Source of the DNA: Nocardioides sp. InS609-2
Lineage (GTDB): Bacteria > Actinomycetota > Actinomycetes > Propionibacteriales > Nocardioidaceae
Direction of reading: 5' to 3'
Assembly (NCBI RefSeq): GCF_023208195.1
Contig: NZ_CP060034.1
Coordinates: forward strand, 1,364,001 to 1,428,000
Length of the DNA stretch: 64,000 bases
Position 1 is the stretch's first letter. The number at the start of each line of letters is the position of its first letter. Both the position numbers and the translations under genes were made by a program. The notes under the pieces were generated by a model that made no database searches, was not told where the DNA came from, and worked only from the letters and a program-made list of their open reading frames with translations. This document shows positions 49,901-58,256 of this stretch, piece by piece.

Positions 49901-50147
49901 GCAACTGCTCGGCGGCCTTGCGCGAGAAGGTCAGCGCCAGCACGGAGTCAGGCTGCGCGCCCCGCTCGACCCGGTCGACGATCGCCTCGACCAGGGTCGT
50001 CGTCTTGCCGGTGCCCGGCCCGGCCAGCACGAGCAAGGGACCGCCGGGGTGCTCGACGACCCGGCACTGGTCGGCATCGAGCTCGGGGACCGCGACCGGC
50101 GCGTGGGCACGCGCCAGCTGGTAGGTCGCGGCTCCGGCTTCGGTCAT
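46941..50147 (-). CDS. adnA: AdnA subunit of the AdnAB helicase-nuclease
   Basis: ATG 50147 gives 1068 residues. Motor motifs: VLAGPGTGKTTTLVEAIVD (about 42-60), LTFSRKAAEQL, VFVDEYQDTDPSQ, VVGDPDQSIYGFRGA, LTAHRSKGLEWRLVVVA and YVASTRARQRL. The nuclease end has VVVVDLKTGKYPPTAGEVAE with D-x-K, and the final CERCAFTAICP supplies part of a likely iron-sulfur cysteine set. Paired with adnB in the order seen in mycobacteria (Rv3202c-Rv3201c, from memory). Confidence 0.93.
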   Translation of the reverse strand: MTEAGAATYQLARAHAPVAVPELDADQCRVVEHPGGPLLVLAGPGTGKTTTLVEAIVDRVERGAQPDSVLALTFSRKAAEQLRDRVTARLGRTTATSISSTFHSFAYQLVRRYAPAELYAAPLRLLSAPEQDVVLQELLADTPEAVRWPDSLRAAVGTRGFAREVHAVLARARERGLDPEDLVALGRAEGVPEFEAAGAFMAQYLDNLGDQSAIDYADLVARAVVEAELHRDELRARFTAVFVDEYQDTDPSQVRLLRSIAGDGRDLVVVGDPDQSIYGFRGADVRGILDFPHDFPQAGGAAAPVIALGTTRRFGSRLLTASRSIAAGIGITGAIPAGTYDAFRHPTPVVHEFGPGHVEVLTFDTARAETEQVADLLRRAHLEDGVAWADMAVLVRSGRATIPALRRSLAGSGVPVEVASDETPLAREPAVLPLLDVLRAVVDAGVDEPEDPRYVGHDRIDSLLTSPIGGLDATDVRALARVLRQRDDTGSSSRALLRRAVVEPGFLEGLTGESVDRASRFARLLASARESLAAGDTVEEVLWVLWDGTDWGRRLRSATRNGGHGARLAHRDLDAICALFEVAAQTEERKGHTSVEAFLDTLVGQQIPADTLADRGVRGEAVRLLTAHRSKGLEWRLVVVAHVQDGSWPDLRRRDSLLSADRISRDHLLPPVTTTAMLAEERRLFYVASTRARQRLVVTAVASPDDDGEQPSRFINELGVTPVHRVGRPKRPLSLAGLVAELRRTLADPAQPESLRDAAARRLAMLAATQVHGRAVAPQADPSTWWGLRSPSRADQPVRPGDEPLVLSASAVEGLLSCPAQWFLTREAGGQVPSSAMQGFGNVVHALADRISKDELASGPELMDDVMRLVDEVWGRMDFRTPWSASRERAEVHDALARFVAWHERPGARVLLSTEAKVRAEVTLPDGQAIRLHGYADRLELDEAGRVVVVDLKTGKYPPTAGEVAEHAQLGVYQHAVAHGAADELVGRPAEPGGAQLVQLRKGTELPKEQTQDPQQPGPDGTTLVERQLMQVSRTLRTEDFVARPGKQCERCAFTAICPDKSSGSVLS

Positions 50148-50203
50148 GCACCCAGCCAAGCAGAGGGCTCCGACATGTCGGCGGAACGGCCTACCGTTGG
50201 GCC

Positions 50204-50740
50204 ATGACCACCACCAACGAAGCCGTCATCGTGCTCTCCCGCTCCCTCGACCAGACCGGGGACGTCCTGGCAGCGGTCCACCCGGACCAGCTCGCCCTGC
50301 CCACCCCGTGCACCGACTGGGACGTCGCCGAGCTCATCGGTCACATCACCTCGAGTCCCCGCAACTTCCTCGCGATGCTCCGCGGCGAGGAGACCGACTG
50401 GTCGGCTGGCCCGGTGCCGGCCACCAGCGGTTGGGCGGCAGAGTTCCGCGCGGCGGCCGACGACCTCATCCACCACTGGCACCAGCAGGGTGACGACGCC
50501 GACGCCGGGCAGGTCGACTGGCAGACCGCCGAGATGGCCGTCCACGCGTGGGACCTGGCTCGGGCGACCGGACAGTCCGTCGACGCCTTCGACCCGGAGG
50601 TGGCAGAACGCGGACTGGCCTTCATGAGCGCCGGGCTGACCGACGACAATCGCGGTCCTGCGTTCGCGTCCCCGGCCCCCGTGCCGAACGACGCCCCCGT
50701 CTACGACCGGCTCGCTGGGTGGGCCGGCCGCACGCCGTAG
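50204..50740 (+). CDS. TIGR03086-type DinB/MDMPI-fold metal-binding protein
   Basis: A 178-residue protein of the mycothiol-dependent maleylpyruvate isomerase-like superfamily. LALPTPCTDWDVAELIGHI (about 30-48) and MAVHAWDLARATGQ (about 107-120) supply the His ligands of a metal-bound four-helix bundle. Relatives use mycothiol as thiol cofactor or have unknown function. It is divergent from adnA with 56 bases between. Confidence 0.85.
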   Translation: MTTTNEAVIVLSRSLDQTGDVLAAVHPDQLALPTPCTDWDVAELIGHITSSPRNFLAMLRGEETDWSAGPVPATSGWAAEFRAAADDLIHHWHQQGDDADAGQVDWQTAEMAVHAWDLARATGQSVDAFDPEVAERGLAFMSAGLTDDNRGPAFASPAPVPNDAPVYDRLAGWAGRTP

Positions 50741-50771
50741 TGCCTCAGGGTGCTCGTGACACGATCGACGC

Positions 50772-51185
50772 ATGAGCATCCCCACCAGCGGCTACGCCCA
50801 CGTGCGACTGACCGTCACCGACATCGACCGGTCGCGCGCCTTCTACGACGACGTGTTCGGGCTGCCGGTGGCCTTCGAGATGCCCGAGAACCCCGACGAG
50901 GAGACGAAGCAGCAACTCTCGTTCCTGTTCGGGGGCGTGATCTACAAACTGGGCGACTCGCTGCTGGGGCTGCGTCCCGTGGCCGACGACGGCTTCGACG
51001 AGGACCGTTCGGGTCTCGACCACGTCAGCTTCGCCGTACCCGCGCGCTCCGACCTCGACGCCGCCGCCACGATGCTCGACGACAAGGGCATCACGCACGC
51101 GGACGTCAAGGACATCGGGGCCGGTTTCATCCTGGAGTTCCGCGATCCCGACAACATCGCGCTCGAGCTCTTCGCGCCGGCCTGA
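50772..51185 (+). CDS. VOC (glyoxalase/bleomycin-resistance) family protein
   Basis: A 137-residue protein with two beta-alpha-beta-beta-beta modules: HVRLTVTDIDRSRAFYDDVF at the start (about 10-29), GLDHVSFAVPARSDLDAAAT (about 79-98) and FILEFRDPDNIALELFAP at the end. Candidate metal ligands are His 10, His 82 and Glu 132, the typical VOC positions. Reaction unknown; lyase, dioxygenase or drug-binding members exist. It is 31 bases behind the DinB-like gene and is followed by a long palindrome. Confidence 0.85.
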   Translation: MSIPTSGYAHVRLTVTDIDRSRAFYDDVFGLPVAFEMPENPDEETKQQLSFLFGGVIYKLGDSLLGLRPVADDGFDEDRSGLDHVSFAVPARSDLDAAATMLDDKGITHADVKDIGAGFILEFRDPDNIALELFAPA

Positions 51186-51190
51186 GCGTT

Positions 51191-51262
51191 CACGAGAACA
51201 GGCACAAACGCCGATTCCGGGCCGATATCGGCCCGAATCGGCGTTTGTGCCTGTTCTGCGTG
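51191..51262. terminator. Long near-perfect palindrome between convergent genes
   Basis: AGAACAGGCACAAACGCCGA and the following bases up to about 51226 form a roughly 31-bp stem with the sequence that follows, with a single bulged base and no real loop. It lies between the ends of the VOC gene (51185) and the amidohydrolase gene (51273), so it probably ends both transcripts. Its length is unusual for a terminator. Confidence 0.75.
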
Positions 51263-51272
51263 ACAGGTCTGG

Positions 51273-52367
51273 TCAGCCGAGGTCGACGATCGCCGCCACC
51301 GGGCCGCCACCGTCGGGGCCCTGGTGCGCGGCGGAGACCGACACGAAGACCGCCGGGTCGCCGGTGACGGCAGCCGTCACGCCACCGACCGCGGCCTTGA
51401 TCTGGCGGTGCCAGTGCACGTCGGAGTCGTCGAGCATGGCGTTTCGGCGACCTCGCACTGCACCGTCCTGCGACACCTCGCACTTGAGGAAGACGTTGAC
51501 GAGCTTGCCGTCGAGGTCGGAGGTGTGCGGGCGCTCGGGCAGGTCGAGACCGGCCGAGCGGATCGCGTCCCAGATGCCGTCGGCGTCGAGAGCGTCCTTC
51601 ATGACCGAGTGGCCGACGCGGTAGCGCCCACCCACTCCGGTCGCGTTGCCGACGACGACCACCTGGGCGACGTCCAGTTCGACGCCTGACGAGCAGGAGG
51701 CTACGGCCGAGAACAGCGAGCGGTCGTGCATGACGTCGGCGTCGGTCGGCATCTCGATCTCACCGAGAGCGACGGCGATGCCGAGCGCCGTACATCCGTT
51801 GGAGAGGTCCATCGACTCGTGGGTGTGCTCGGTCCACACCGTCTTGCCGCGCGACTTGGCGTCGCGGATCGTGTGGACGGTCAGCAGCGGCGTCTTGGTC
51901 TGCACGTAGTGGACGTCCGCGACGTCGGTGATGCCGGCCTTGTCCATCGCGACCTTGACCGCGTCGGCGACCTTGCTGACCATCGCCACGCGGCCGATGT
52001 CCTCGGGCAGCAGCACCTCGCTCATCGCGAAGCCGACAGTCAGCCGCGGCTCGTCGGTGGGCTCGGCGTCGGTCGTCGCGAAGATCGTGGCGTGCGGGCT
52101 GATCACGCCGTCGGTCCCCCCGGACCACACGATCGGGATCTGCTTCACGGCGTCGGCGTCGGCACCCTTGGCCACGAGCACCTCGCGGAACGCGCGGTCG
52201 GAGATGATCCGGGTGTAGTCGTTCACCCCGCCGTTGCCCTCGGTCTTGCCGATGATCGCGATGACGCGGTCGGCCGCCATCACCCCCTCGTCGATGAGCT
52301 TCGCGAGCTCGGACGCGTCGGCGACCGAGTGGATCGGGACCTTGCGGACTTCGATGGCGCTGGGCAT
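51273..52367 (-). CDS. Ring-opening amidohydrolase (cyanuric acid amidohydrolase/barbiturase family)
   Basis: ATG 52367 six bases after AGGA gives 364 residues, the length of this small family. The three-repeat fold shows its Ser-Lys signatures: [14 protein letters not shown] (about 41-54), [19 protein letters not shown] (about 224-242) and [20 protein letters not shown] (about 343-362). Members open barbiturate, cyanuric acid or related cyclic amide rings. Which ring is used here cannot be read off. The carbamate kinase gene is 22 bases upstream on the same strand, which suggests that a carbamoyl product is formed and used for ATP. Confidence 0.9.
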   Translation of the reverse strand: MPSAIEVRKVPIHSVADASELAKLIDEGVMAADRVIAIIGKTEGNGGVNDYTRIISDRAFREVLVAKGADADAVKQIPIVWSGGTDGVISPHATIFATTDAEPTDEPRLTVGFAMSEVLLPEDIGRVAMVSKVADAVKVAMDKAGITDVADVHYVQTKTPLLTVHTIRDAKSRGKTVWTEHTHESMDLSNGCTALGIAVALGEIEMPTDADVMHDRSLFSAVASCSSGVELDVAQVVVVGNATGVGGRYRVGHSVMKDALDADGIWDAIRSAGLDLPERPHTSDLDGKLVNVFLKCEVSQDGAVRGRRNAMLDDSDVHWHRQIKAAVGGVTAAVTGDPAVFVSVSAAHQGPDGGGPVAAIVDLG

Positions 52368-52389
52368 GGGTTTCCTTTCGGTGGGGCGT

Positions 52390-53328
52390 TCAGTTCGGTA
52401 CGACGACGGTGCCGGCATCCTCGCCGGTGACCGCGTCGACAATGTGGTCCAGGTTGGTGATCACGGCGCGACCGCCGCCGTTCTCGACGAAACGGCAGAC
52501 GGCGTCGACCTTCGGGCCCATCGACCCGCTGGCGAAGTGTCCTTCGGCGGCCAGGCCACGCATCTCGGCGACCGTCACGCGACCGAGCGGTGCGGCCTCG
52601 GGGGTGCCGTAGTGCAGCACCGCGTTGGGCACGTCGGTGGCGATGACGAGCACGTCGACGGTGATCGACCGGGCCAGCAGCGCGGCACCGAGGTCCTTGT
52701 CGATGACGGCCTCGACACCTTCGAGCACACCGTCTTCGCGGCGTACGACGGGAATGCCGCCACCGCCGTTGGCGATCACCACGAACCCGGCCTCGACCAG
52801 TGCGTGCACGGCCGGCGCGTCGATGACCTCGAGCGGCTCGGGCGAGGCGACCACGCGGCGCCAGCCCTTCTCGCCGCGGTCCTGCCAGGTCTCGCCGTGG
52901 TCCATGAGATGGCCCGCCTCCTCGGCCGACAGGAACCGGCCGATCGGCTTGGTCGGCGAGGTGAAGCCGGCATCGTCGGCGTCCACGCGGGTGCGGGTCA
53001 CGACGGCGGCGCTGCGCTTGTCGACGCCCCGGCGAGCCAGCGACGCGTCGAGCGCGTCCATGAGCACGAAGCCGAGCGTCCCCTGCGTCTGCGCTCCACA
53101 CCAGTCGAGCGGCACGGGGGGTACGACGGCTGCGGCGAGCTCGTTCTTGACGAGCAGATTGCCGACCTGGGGACCGTTGCCGTGGGTCACCACGACATCG
53201 ACCCCGGCGGCGACGAGTCCGGCGACGGCCTCCATCGCGGCCTCGGCGGCGGCGATCTGGTCCTCCGGGCGCGCCCGCCCGTCCACGTTCGTCATCGCGT
53301 TGCCGCCGAGCGCAAGAAGGACCTTCAT
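52390..53328 (-). CDS. arcC: Carbamate kinase
   Basis: ATG 53328 starts [13 protein letters not shown] and gives 312 residues. Amino-acid-kinase features are the N-terminal GGNA loop, [14 protein letters not shown] (about 46-59), [12 protein letters not shown] GGGGIPVV (about 200-207) and the C-terminal [15 protein letters not shown] (about 265-279). It makes ATP and carbamate from carbamoyl phosphate and ADP, or the reverse. No arcA or arcB is adjacent; the neighbour is a ring-opening amidohydrolase, so it probably serves a nitrogen-ring degradation route rather than arginine fermentation. Confidence 0.92.
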   Translation of the reverse strand: MKVLLALGGNAMTNVDGRARPEDQIAAAEAAMEAVAGLVAAGVDVVVTHGNGPQVGNLLVKNELAAAVVPPVPLDWCGAQTQGTLGFVLMDALDASLARRGVDKRSAAVVTRTRVDADDAGFTSPTKPIGRFLSAEEAGHLMDHGETWQDRGEKGWRRVVASPEPLEVIDAPAVHALVEAGFVVIANGGGGIPVVRREDGVLEGVEAVIDKDLGAALLARSITVDVLVIATDVPNAVLHYGTPEAAPLGRVTVAEMRGLAAEGHFASGSMGPKVDAVCRFVENGGGRAVITNLDHIVDAVTGEDAGTVVVPN

Positions 53329-53419
53329 GGCGACGAACCTAGTGCCGCGAAAGGAGCCCGGGCACCAGCAACAACGGCCAACGGGGAGCCCGGAAGCGGG
53401 CACTTCTTGCCAATCGTCA

Positions 53420-53936
53420 GACCCGAGCCGCCTCCAGCGCCCGAACCCCGGCAGCCAGATCGGCATGGCTCCGCGGGAAGATCACCCGCAGCTGTGATCC
53501 GAACGTGACCAGCCCGACGCGCTTGATCTCCTCGTCGGTGAGCAGGTTGAGCGCGGCGAACGTGATCAGGCTGCCCTGGCTGTGCGCACACACCACCACG
53601 TCACGGCCGGTGCCGGGCGTTGGCGTGATGGTCGCGGATGCGCTGGGCGAGATCGCACGCGCAGCGAGTACGGCGCCGGGATGAACGGGTGGACCGCGTG
53701 CGGCCAGAGCACCACGACGTCCCAGACGATGTTGGCCCCGCGACGCAGGGTTGGGGACTCGGAGCGCGCCGCGCGAGCACGTGGTGGTCACCGTCGGTGG
53801 CGCGGAAGAAGCGCGATCGCACGTCGCCGTCGACCTGCTTCACGCGCGGCCGGTCGAGCAGGTCCGCGGGCGGCGTGCCGCTCACTCCGTGGACGCGCAG
53901 CTCCACCCAGGGAGCCCGCGCGTCCACGCCGCTCAT
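53420..53936 (-). pseudogene. Lipase-like membrane protein relic with a large internal deletion
   Basis: One frame gives the expected N-terminus VELRVHGVSGTPPADLLD with RFFRATDGD; another gives the C-terminal block VVVCAHSQGSLITFAALNLL and VGLVTFGSQLRVIFPR with the nucleophile-elbow-like HSQGS. Full relatives in actinobacteria are several hundred residues long with membrane segments between these blocks, all absent here. The gene is therefore a deletion product of no function, between the carbamate kinase and the SDR gene. Confidence 0.7.
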
Positions 53937-53999
53937 CGCAGTGCCGCCCCCTGCTCAGGCACGAGCCATGGTTCCTCCGGTGGCGCCGGAGGACCAGCG

Positions 54000-54746
54000 T
54001 CAGCGGCCGCCGGCGACGCGCAGCGTGCTGCCGGTGACGTACGACGCCGCATCGCTCATCAGCCAGGCGATCGCGTCGGCGATCTCGGCCGGCTCACCCG
54101 GACGCCCGAGCGGGATCCGCGCCGAGACACGTTCCAGCCGACCAGGGTCCCCGGCGTCCTCGTGGATGCGCGTGCGCACCATGCCCGGTGCGACGCCGAC
54201 CACCCGAACCCCGCCCTCGGCGACCTCCTGGGCCAGCCCGATGGTCATCGCGTCGACGCCGGCCTTCGCCGCGGCGTACTGCACGTACTCCCCCGGCGAC
54301 CCGAGCGTCGCGGCGCCGGAGCTGACGTTGACGATCACTCCGCCCCTTCCGCCGTACGTCGTGGCGAGGGCCCGCACCGCGGCCCGCGCGACATAGAGGG
54401 CACCGGTCAGGTTGAGCTCGACCGTGCGCGCGATGACGTCGACCGGCGTCTCCGCGAGTGGGCCGACGTGGAGCGTGGCGCCGGCGTTGTTGACCACGCC
54501 GGTCAGCCGGCCGCGGCGCGCAGCCTCGACGAAGAGCGCGTCGACGCCAGCAGCATCAGCCACGTCCGCGCGAACGACCACGCACTGGGCGCCGGCGTCC
54601 TCGACGGCGAGCCGGCACTCCTCCGCGGCCTCATCGTCGCGCGCGTAGCCGAGCACCAGGTCGTGGCCGTCGGCCGCGAGCCGGAGGGCGGTGGCGGCGC
54701 CGATTCCTCGGGTGCCGCCGGTGATGAGGGTGAGGGGACGTTCCAT
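54000..54746 (-). CDS. Short-chain dehydrogenase/reductase
   Basis: A 248-residue classical SDR: TGGTRGIGAATALRLAADG (about 9-27) is the cofactor glycine motif, VVNNAGATLHVG (about 83-94) the NNAG motif, Ser in NVSSGAATLG (about 139-148) and Tyr/Lys in YVQYAAAKAG (about 153-162) the catalytic residues, and PGMVRTRIHED follows. Its Ser-Tyr-Lys triad is complete. The preference for NADPH is suggested by the Arg in the first loop. Substrate unknown. It is nine bases upstream of nothing on the same strand except the MFS gene end at 54756, so it may be in that operon's tail. Confidence 0.9.
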   Translation of the reverse strand: MERPLTLITGGTRGIGAATALRLAADGHDLVLGYARDDEAAEECRLAVEDAGAQCVVVRADVADAAGVDALFVEAARRGRLTGVVNNAGATLHVGPLAETPVDVIARTVELNLTGALYVARAAVRALATTYGGRGGVIVNVSSGAATLGSPGEYVQYAAAKAGVDAMTIGLAQEVAEGGVRVVGVAPGMVRTRIHEDAGDPGRLERVSARIPLGRPGEPAEIADAIAWLMSDAASYVTGSTLRVAGGR

Positions 54747-54755
54747 GCGCGTCAG

Positions 54756-56021
54756 TCAATCAGCTTCGTGCACGGCGTGCCGGAACGGCGAGAGGGCAAG
54801 TGCGAGAGCGACCAGCACGAGCCCGGCGGCCCCGATCCACATGACGGGCCGGAAGCCGAGGGCGTCGGCGAGCAGCCCGCCCACGGGTGCACCGACGACG
54901 ATCATCGCGCGGTTCACGGACCGCATCGTGGTGTTCATCCGACCCTGGAGAGCGTCCGGCGTCGCTGCCTGGCGGTAGCCCATCGAGTTCGCGTTCGAGA
55001 CGCCCAGCGCGATGCCGTAGAGGAACTGCCCGCAGGCAACGACCACCAGGGCCAGCACGTGCGCCTCCTCACGGCCCGGGGCGAGTACGACGATCGCCCA
55101 AGCGACCGGCATCAGGATCTGGCACCCGATCACTGTCCGTCCGGCACCCCACCGCAGACCGAGGCGGGTCGCCGCCAGGCTCCCGAGCAGGCCGCCCACC
55201 CCGGCGGCCGCGAGGACGACGCCGAGCTCGAAGGCGCTCAGTCCGAGCCCGATCAGCGCGAAGGGCACGAACACCGTGGTGAGGGCGCTGTTGAACAGGA
55301 ACCAGCCGTGGGTCGTGATCGCGAACGGCGACAGCACTCGGTGACGGTAGACAAACGCCAGCCCCTCCCCGATCTCGCGGCGGAGGTGGAGCTTCCCGTC
55401 ACGGGGCGCGACCGTCTCGGAGACCCTGACGGTGGCGGTCAACACACCCGACACCAGGTAGGACAGGGAGTCGACCAGCACCGCCAGCGGCGCCCCGAGC
55501 GCGGTGACGAGGGCGCCGCCGACCACCGGCCCGGATGTCTGGGCCACCGACGCGCTCTGATCGAGGCGCGCGTTTGCGGCGAGCAGCGCGGATCGCGGCA
55601 CCAGCCGTGGCAGGAGCGACTGGGTCGCCGCGTCGTTCAGCAGGGACAAGGTGCCGAACACGACCATCACGCCCATCAGGACCGGCAGCGTCAGCCGGTC
55701 GAGGAACCACAGGAGCGGGATGACGCCGAGCAAGACCGCCCGCCCGAGATCGGTGACAACGAGGACCGGCTGACGACGACGGCGGTCGACGAGGGCCCCG
55801 ACGACCAATCCGAGCAGCAGATAGGGAAGCCACCGTGCCGCGTTCACGAAACCGACGTCGGCGGCGGAGCCGCGCAGCGTCAGGACCACCAGGACCTGTA
55901 TCGCGACCGTGGTGACGTAGCTGCCGAAGCCGGAGACTGTCTCGGCGAGCCAGAAGCGGGCGAACCCCTGGTGCGCGAACACGTCTGGACGTCGCCCAGG
56001 AGCGTTGCCGGGCGACGTCAC
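54756..56021 (-). CDS. MFS transporter (enterobactin exporter-like)
   Basis: GTG 56021 overlaps the LanC-like stop (GTGA), giving 421 residues. About twelve helices are predicted. VVGALVDRRRRQPVLVVTD (about 75-93) is the conserved loop after helix 2, and RLGLRWGAGRTVI marks the middle loop of the second half. The N-terminus starts FARFWLAETVSGFGSYV, the pattern of the EntS/drug-efflux MFS group. The cargo is unknown. It is the last gene of a unit PPOX - nucleoside deaminase - LanC-like - MFS, all overlapping. Confidence 0.9.
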   Translation of the reverse strand: MTSPGNAPGRRPDVFAHQGFARFWLAETVSGFGSYVTTVAIQVLVVLTLRGSAADVGFVNAARWLPYLLLGLVVGALVDRRRRQPVLVVTDLGRAVLLGVIPLLWFLDRLTLPVLMGVMVVFGTLSLLNDAATQSLLPRLVPRSALLAANARLDQSASVAQTSGPVVGGALVTALGAPLAVLVDSLSYLVSGVLTATVRVSETVAPRDGKLHLRREIGEGLAFVYRHRVLSPFAITTHGWFLFNSALTTVFVPFALIGLGLSAFELGVVLAAAGVGGLLGSLAATRLGLRWGAGRTVIGCQILMPVAWAIVVLAPGREEAHVLALVVVACGQFLYGIALGVSNANSMGYRQAATPDALQGRMNTTMRSVNRAMIVVGAPVGGLLADALGFRPVMWIGAAGLVLVALALALSPFRHAVHEAD

Positions 56022-57211
56022 TGTCCGGGCAGTCCCCACCAGGTGTCGAGCCGCGCCACCGCAGGCGCCTCGCGACCGTCGCGCAGCAGCCGCGCCGTAC
56101 GGAAGAGGTACGCCGCGATGCCGGCGCCGCCCTGCATCCAGCCGACCCCCGGCGGCAGCAGCGGGTCCTCGTTGCGGTGCTCGACAAACCGCCAGAAAGC
56201 GTGCGGCCCGTCGGTGATGGCACGCTCGACCAGGGCGTCCGCCAGCCGAACGGCGAAGGCCAGATCGTCGTCCTCTCCCCCGCGCTGCCACGCGTCGAGG
56301 AACACGTCGCCGACGCCGGCAAGCTCGAGCGCGCTGAACAACAGCGACGTGCCGGTCGGGCCGTGGCACCAGGTGAAGGTGGCGTCGTCGAAGTCCTCGA
56401 TCGACGGGATGAAGTGGGGTACGACGAAACCTCCGTCGCTCGTGTCGCCCAGGGTCACGAGGTGCTCGGCCCCGCTGCGGGCCGCCGCGACAAGATCGGG
56501 CCGGCCGAGGTCGGCACCCGCGACGGCAAGAGCGGCCGCGATGCCGGCGATGCCGTGCGACCAGTTCGGCATCTCCCTGGGCACGTCGACCTCGACGTTC
56601 TCGCGGAAGCGAATCGGCACGAACCGCCAGTTGGTGCCGGTCTCGACGGGCTCCGCCTCTGCCATCAGCACGTCGACCGCATGCTCGGCCAGGCCGGTTG
56701 CGGCCAAGACACCCTGGCGCCTGCACCAGAGGGCGCCGAGCAGGATGCCGGCAGTGCCGAGGGTGGCGTCGTTGATCCGCGCGTTCGGGGTGAAGAGCGG
56801 CGGCTCCAGATAGGCCTGCGGCCAGCCGTTGGAGGTGGCCAGCTCGGCCAGCCTCGCAACAACGGCATCGGCCCCCGGGGCCTCCAGGGCGGTGAGGACT
56901 CCCAGGTCGCTCACGAGTCCTTCGAAGTACGAGTACGCCGTGGTGGTGGCGAGCCCTCGCCGTACTCGGCTCGCGATGCCGTCGGCGAGCGTCGTCTCCT
57001 CAGCCGTCCACGGGCGAGCCAACCCGATCTCGGCAAGCACGTGCGCGAGGCCGCCGACGCCGCTGTGCATGGCGTCACGGTCGTCGGGGACGCCGTCGCT
57101 CTCCGGCGGGACCGACTCGGGGATCCACGGCCCGTCGTCCCAGCGCACCTGGTCGAGCACCCAGCGCCAGCCGGCCTCGGCGAGGTCGGCGTAGGCGTCG
57201 GGCTCGGGCAT
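56018..57211 (-). CDS. LanC-like protein
   Basis: A 397-residue alpha/alpha-toroid protein. LanC-type repeats are visible: DRDAMHSGVGGLAHVLAEIG (about 45-64), MPNWSHGIAGIAAALAVAGA (about 214-233), FTWCHGPTGTSLLFSALELA (about 278-297) and GWMQGGAGIAAYLFRTARLL (about 355-374). The CHG zinc pair is kept, but the WCxG cysteine of true cyclases is replaced by Ser in NWSHG, so one zinc ligand is missing. No lanthipeptide precursor or dehydratase is nearby. It is probably a non-lanthipeptide LanC-like enzyme. It overlaps both neighbours by four bases. Confidence 0.82.
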   Translation of the reverse strand: MPEPDAYADLAEAGWRWVLDQVRWDDGPWIPESVPPESDGVPDDRDAMHSGVGGLAHVLAEIGLARPWTAEETTLADGIASRVRRGLATTTAYSYFEGLVSDLGVLTALEAPGADAVVARLAELATSNGWPQAYLEPPLFTPNARINDATLGTAGILLGALWCRRQGVLAATGLAEHAVDVLMAEAEPVETGTNWRFVPIRFRENVEVDVPREMPNWSHGIAGIAAALAVAGADLGRPDLVAAARSGAEHLVTLGDTSDGGFVVPHFIPSIEDFDDATFTWCHGPTGTSLLFSALELAGVGDVFLDAWQRGGEDDDLAFAVRLADALVERAITDGPHAFWRFVEHRNEDPLLPPGVGWMQGGAGIAAYLFRTARLLRDGREAPAVARLDTWWGLPGQ

Positions 57212-57687
57212 CAGGCGAACCGACGCCGGTGCAGCGCCTTCATCTCGGCCTCGAGCTCCAGCGCCGGTCCGTCGACGACGACACCGGGCGCTACGGCACT
57301 GATCGGCAGCGGCAGCACCGGTCCCGGCGCGACGCCCCACTCGTCCAGCCAGCCGGCGAGCGCGGCCGAAGAGACGGCGTACACGATGCGGCCGAGGCCC
57401 ATCCAGCCGTGGGCGGCTGAGCACATCGGGCAGTGCTCGCCGGAGGTGTAGACCGTTGCCGCGGCGCGCTCCGCCGACATGAGGTGCGTCGCAGACCACC
57501 GGGCGATCTCGAACTCGGGATGGCGGGTCTCGTCGCCGTCCTTGACCCGGTTGCGGTCGCGGAACCGCACCTCCCCCGCGGCGTCGACGAGCACCGAGCC
57601 GAAGGGCTCGTCACCGTCTGCCAGAGCCTCGCGGGCCAGGTCCACGCAGGTGCGGAGGTGGGCGAGGTCGAGGTCGTTGATGCTCAT
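57211..57687 (-). CDS. Nucleoside deaminase (CDA/guanine-deaminase-like)
   Basis: A 158-residue zinc deaminase: the HxE motif is in TRHPEFEIAR (about 54-63) with the catalytic Glu shifted to HPEFE, and the PCxxC-type second half is EHCPMCSAAHGWMG (about 83-96). The fold matches the tRNA/nucleoside deaminase superfamily. The substrate could be guanine, cytosine or a related base. It overlaps the PPOX gene and the LanC-like gene by four bases, so it belongs to the same transcript. Confidence 0.85.
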   Translation of the reverse strand: MSINDLDLAHLRTCVDLAREALADGDEPFGSVLVDAAGEVRFRDRNRVKDGDETRHPEFEIARWSATHLMSAERAAATVYTSGEHCPMCSAAHGWMGLGRIVYAVSSAALAGWLDEWGVAPGPVLPLPISAVAPGVVVDGPALELEAEMKALHRRRFA

Positions 57688-58253
57688 CGCAGGTCGGCCT
57701 CGCGGACGGGCAGGGCCGGCAGGCCGTCGATGCTGACGGCGTTGCGCTCGACCCAGTAGCGGTCGTAGTGCGCCTGGTCGCGCCGCGCGGCGTGGCGGTC
57801 GAGGAGATCGCGTTCGGCGACGAACTCCATGTGCGGCACGGAGAAACCGCAGGAGTCGGCGATCCGGTCGCACTCGACGACGATGATCGACCGCTGCCCG
57901 AGCTCGCGCTCCTTCGAGAACAGCGGCCGCAGCAGGTCGAACTCCGGCTCGCCCGCGATCACCACCCGGCCGCGACCCTGCAGGCGCACGATGGTGGGCG
58001 GACCCTCGAAGGCGGTGAACATCAGGGCGATCCGGCCGTTCTGACGCAGGTGCGCGATGGTCTCGGCGCCGCTGCCGGTGTAGTCGAGATAGGCGACCGT
58101 CGTCGGGTCGAGCACCACGAACGTCCCTGCCATCCCCTTGGGCGACGCGTTGACGTGCCCACCTTCGGACGGTGCCGTCGCGACCACGAACATCGGCTGG
58201 GCCAGCAGCCACTCACGCAGCTTCGGGCCGATCGTCTTCATCACTTTGCTCAC
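57684..58253 (-). CDS. Pyridoxamine 5'-phosphate oxidase-family (PPOX) flavin-binding protein
   Basis: A 189-residue protein with the split-barrel fold: FVVATAPSEGGHVNASPKGM (about 22-41) and TVAYLDYTGSGAETIAHLRQ (about 52-71) are the phosphate- and flavin-contacting strands, and RIALMFTAFEGPPTIVRLQG follows. Members bind FMN, F420 or heme. GTG 58253 is three bases after the upstream stop. It is the first gene of the coupled group PPOX - deaminase - LanC-like - MFS, or follows NmrA in the same transcript. Confidence 0.85.
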   Translation of the reverse strand: MSKVMKTIGPKLREWLLAQPMFVVATAPSEGGHVNASPKGMAGTFVVLDPTTVAYLDYTGSGAETIAHLRQNGRIALMFTAFEGPPTIVRLQGRGRVVIAGEPEFDLLRPLFSKERELGQRSIIVVECDRIADSCGFSVPHMEFVAERDLLDRHAARRDQAHYDRYWVERNAVSIDGLPALPVREADLR

Positions 58254-58256
58254 GCG

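Noticed and set aside
56018..57211. Lanthipeptide cluster around the LanC-like gene
   Set aside because: No LanB or LanM dehydratase, no short Ser/Thr/Cys-rich precursor and one missing zinc ligand; a lantibiotic cluster is not supported.
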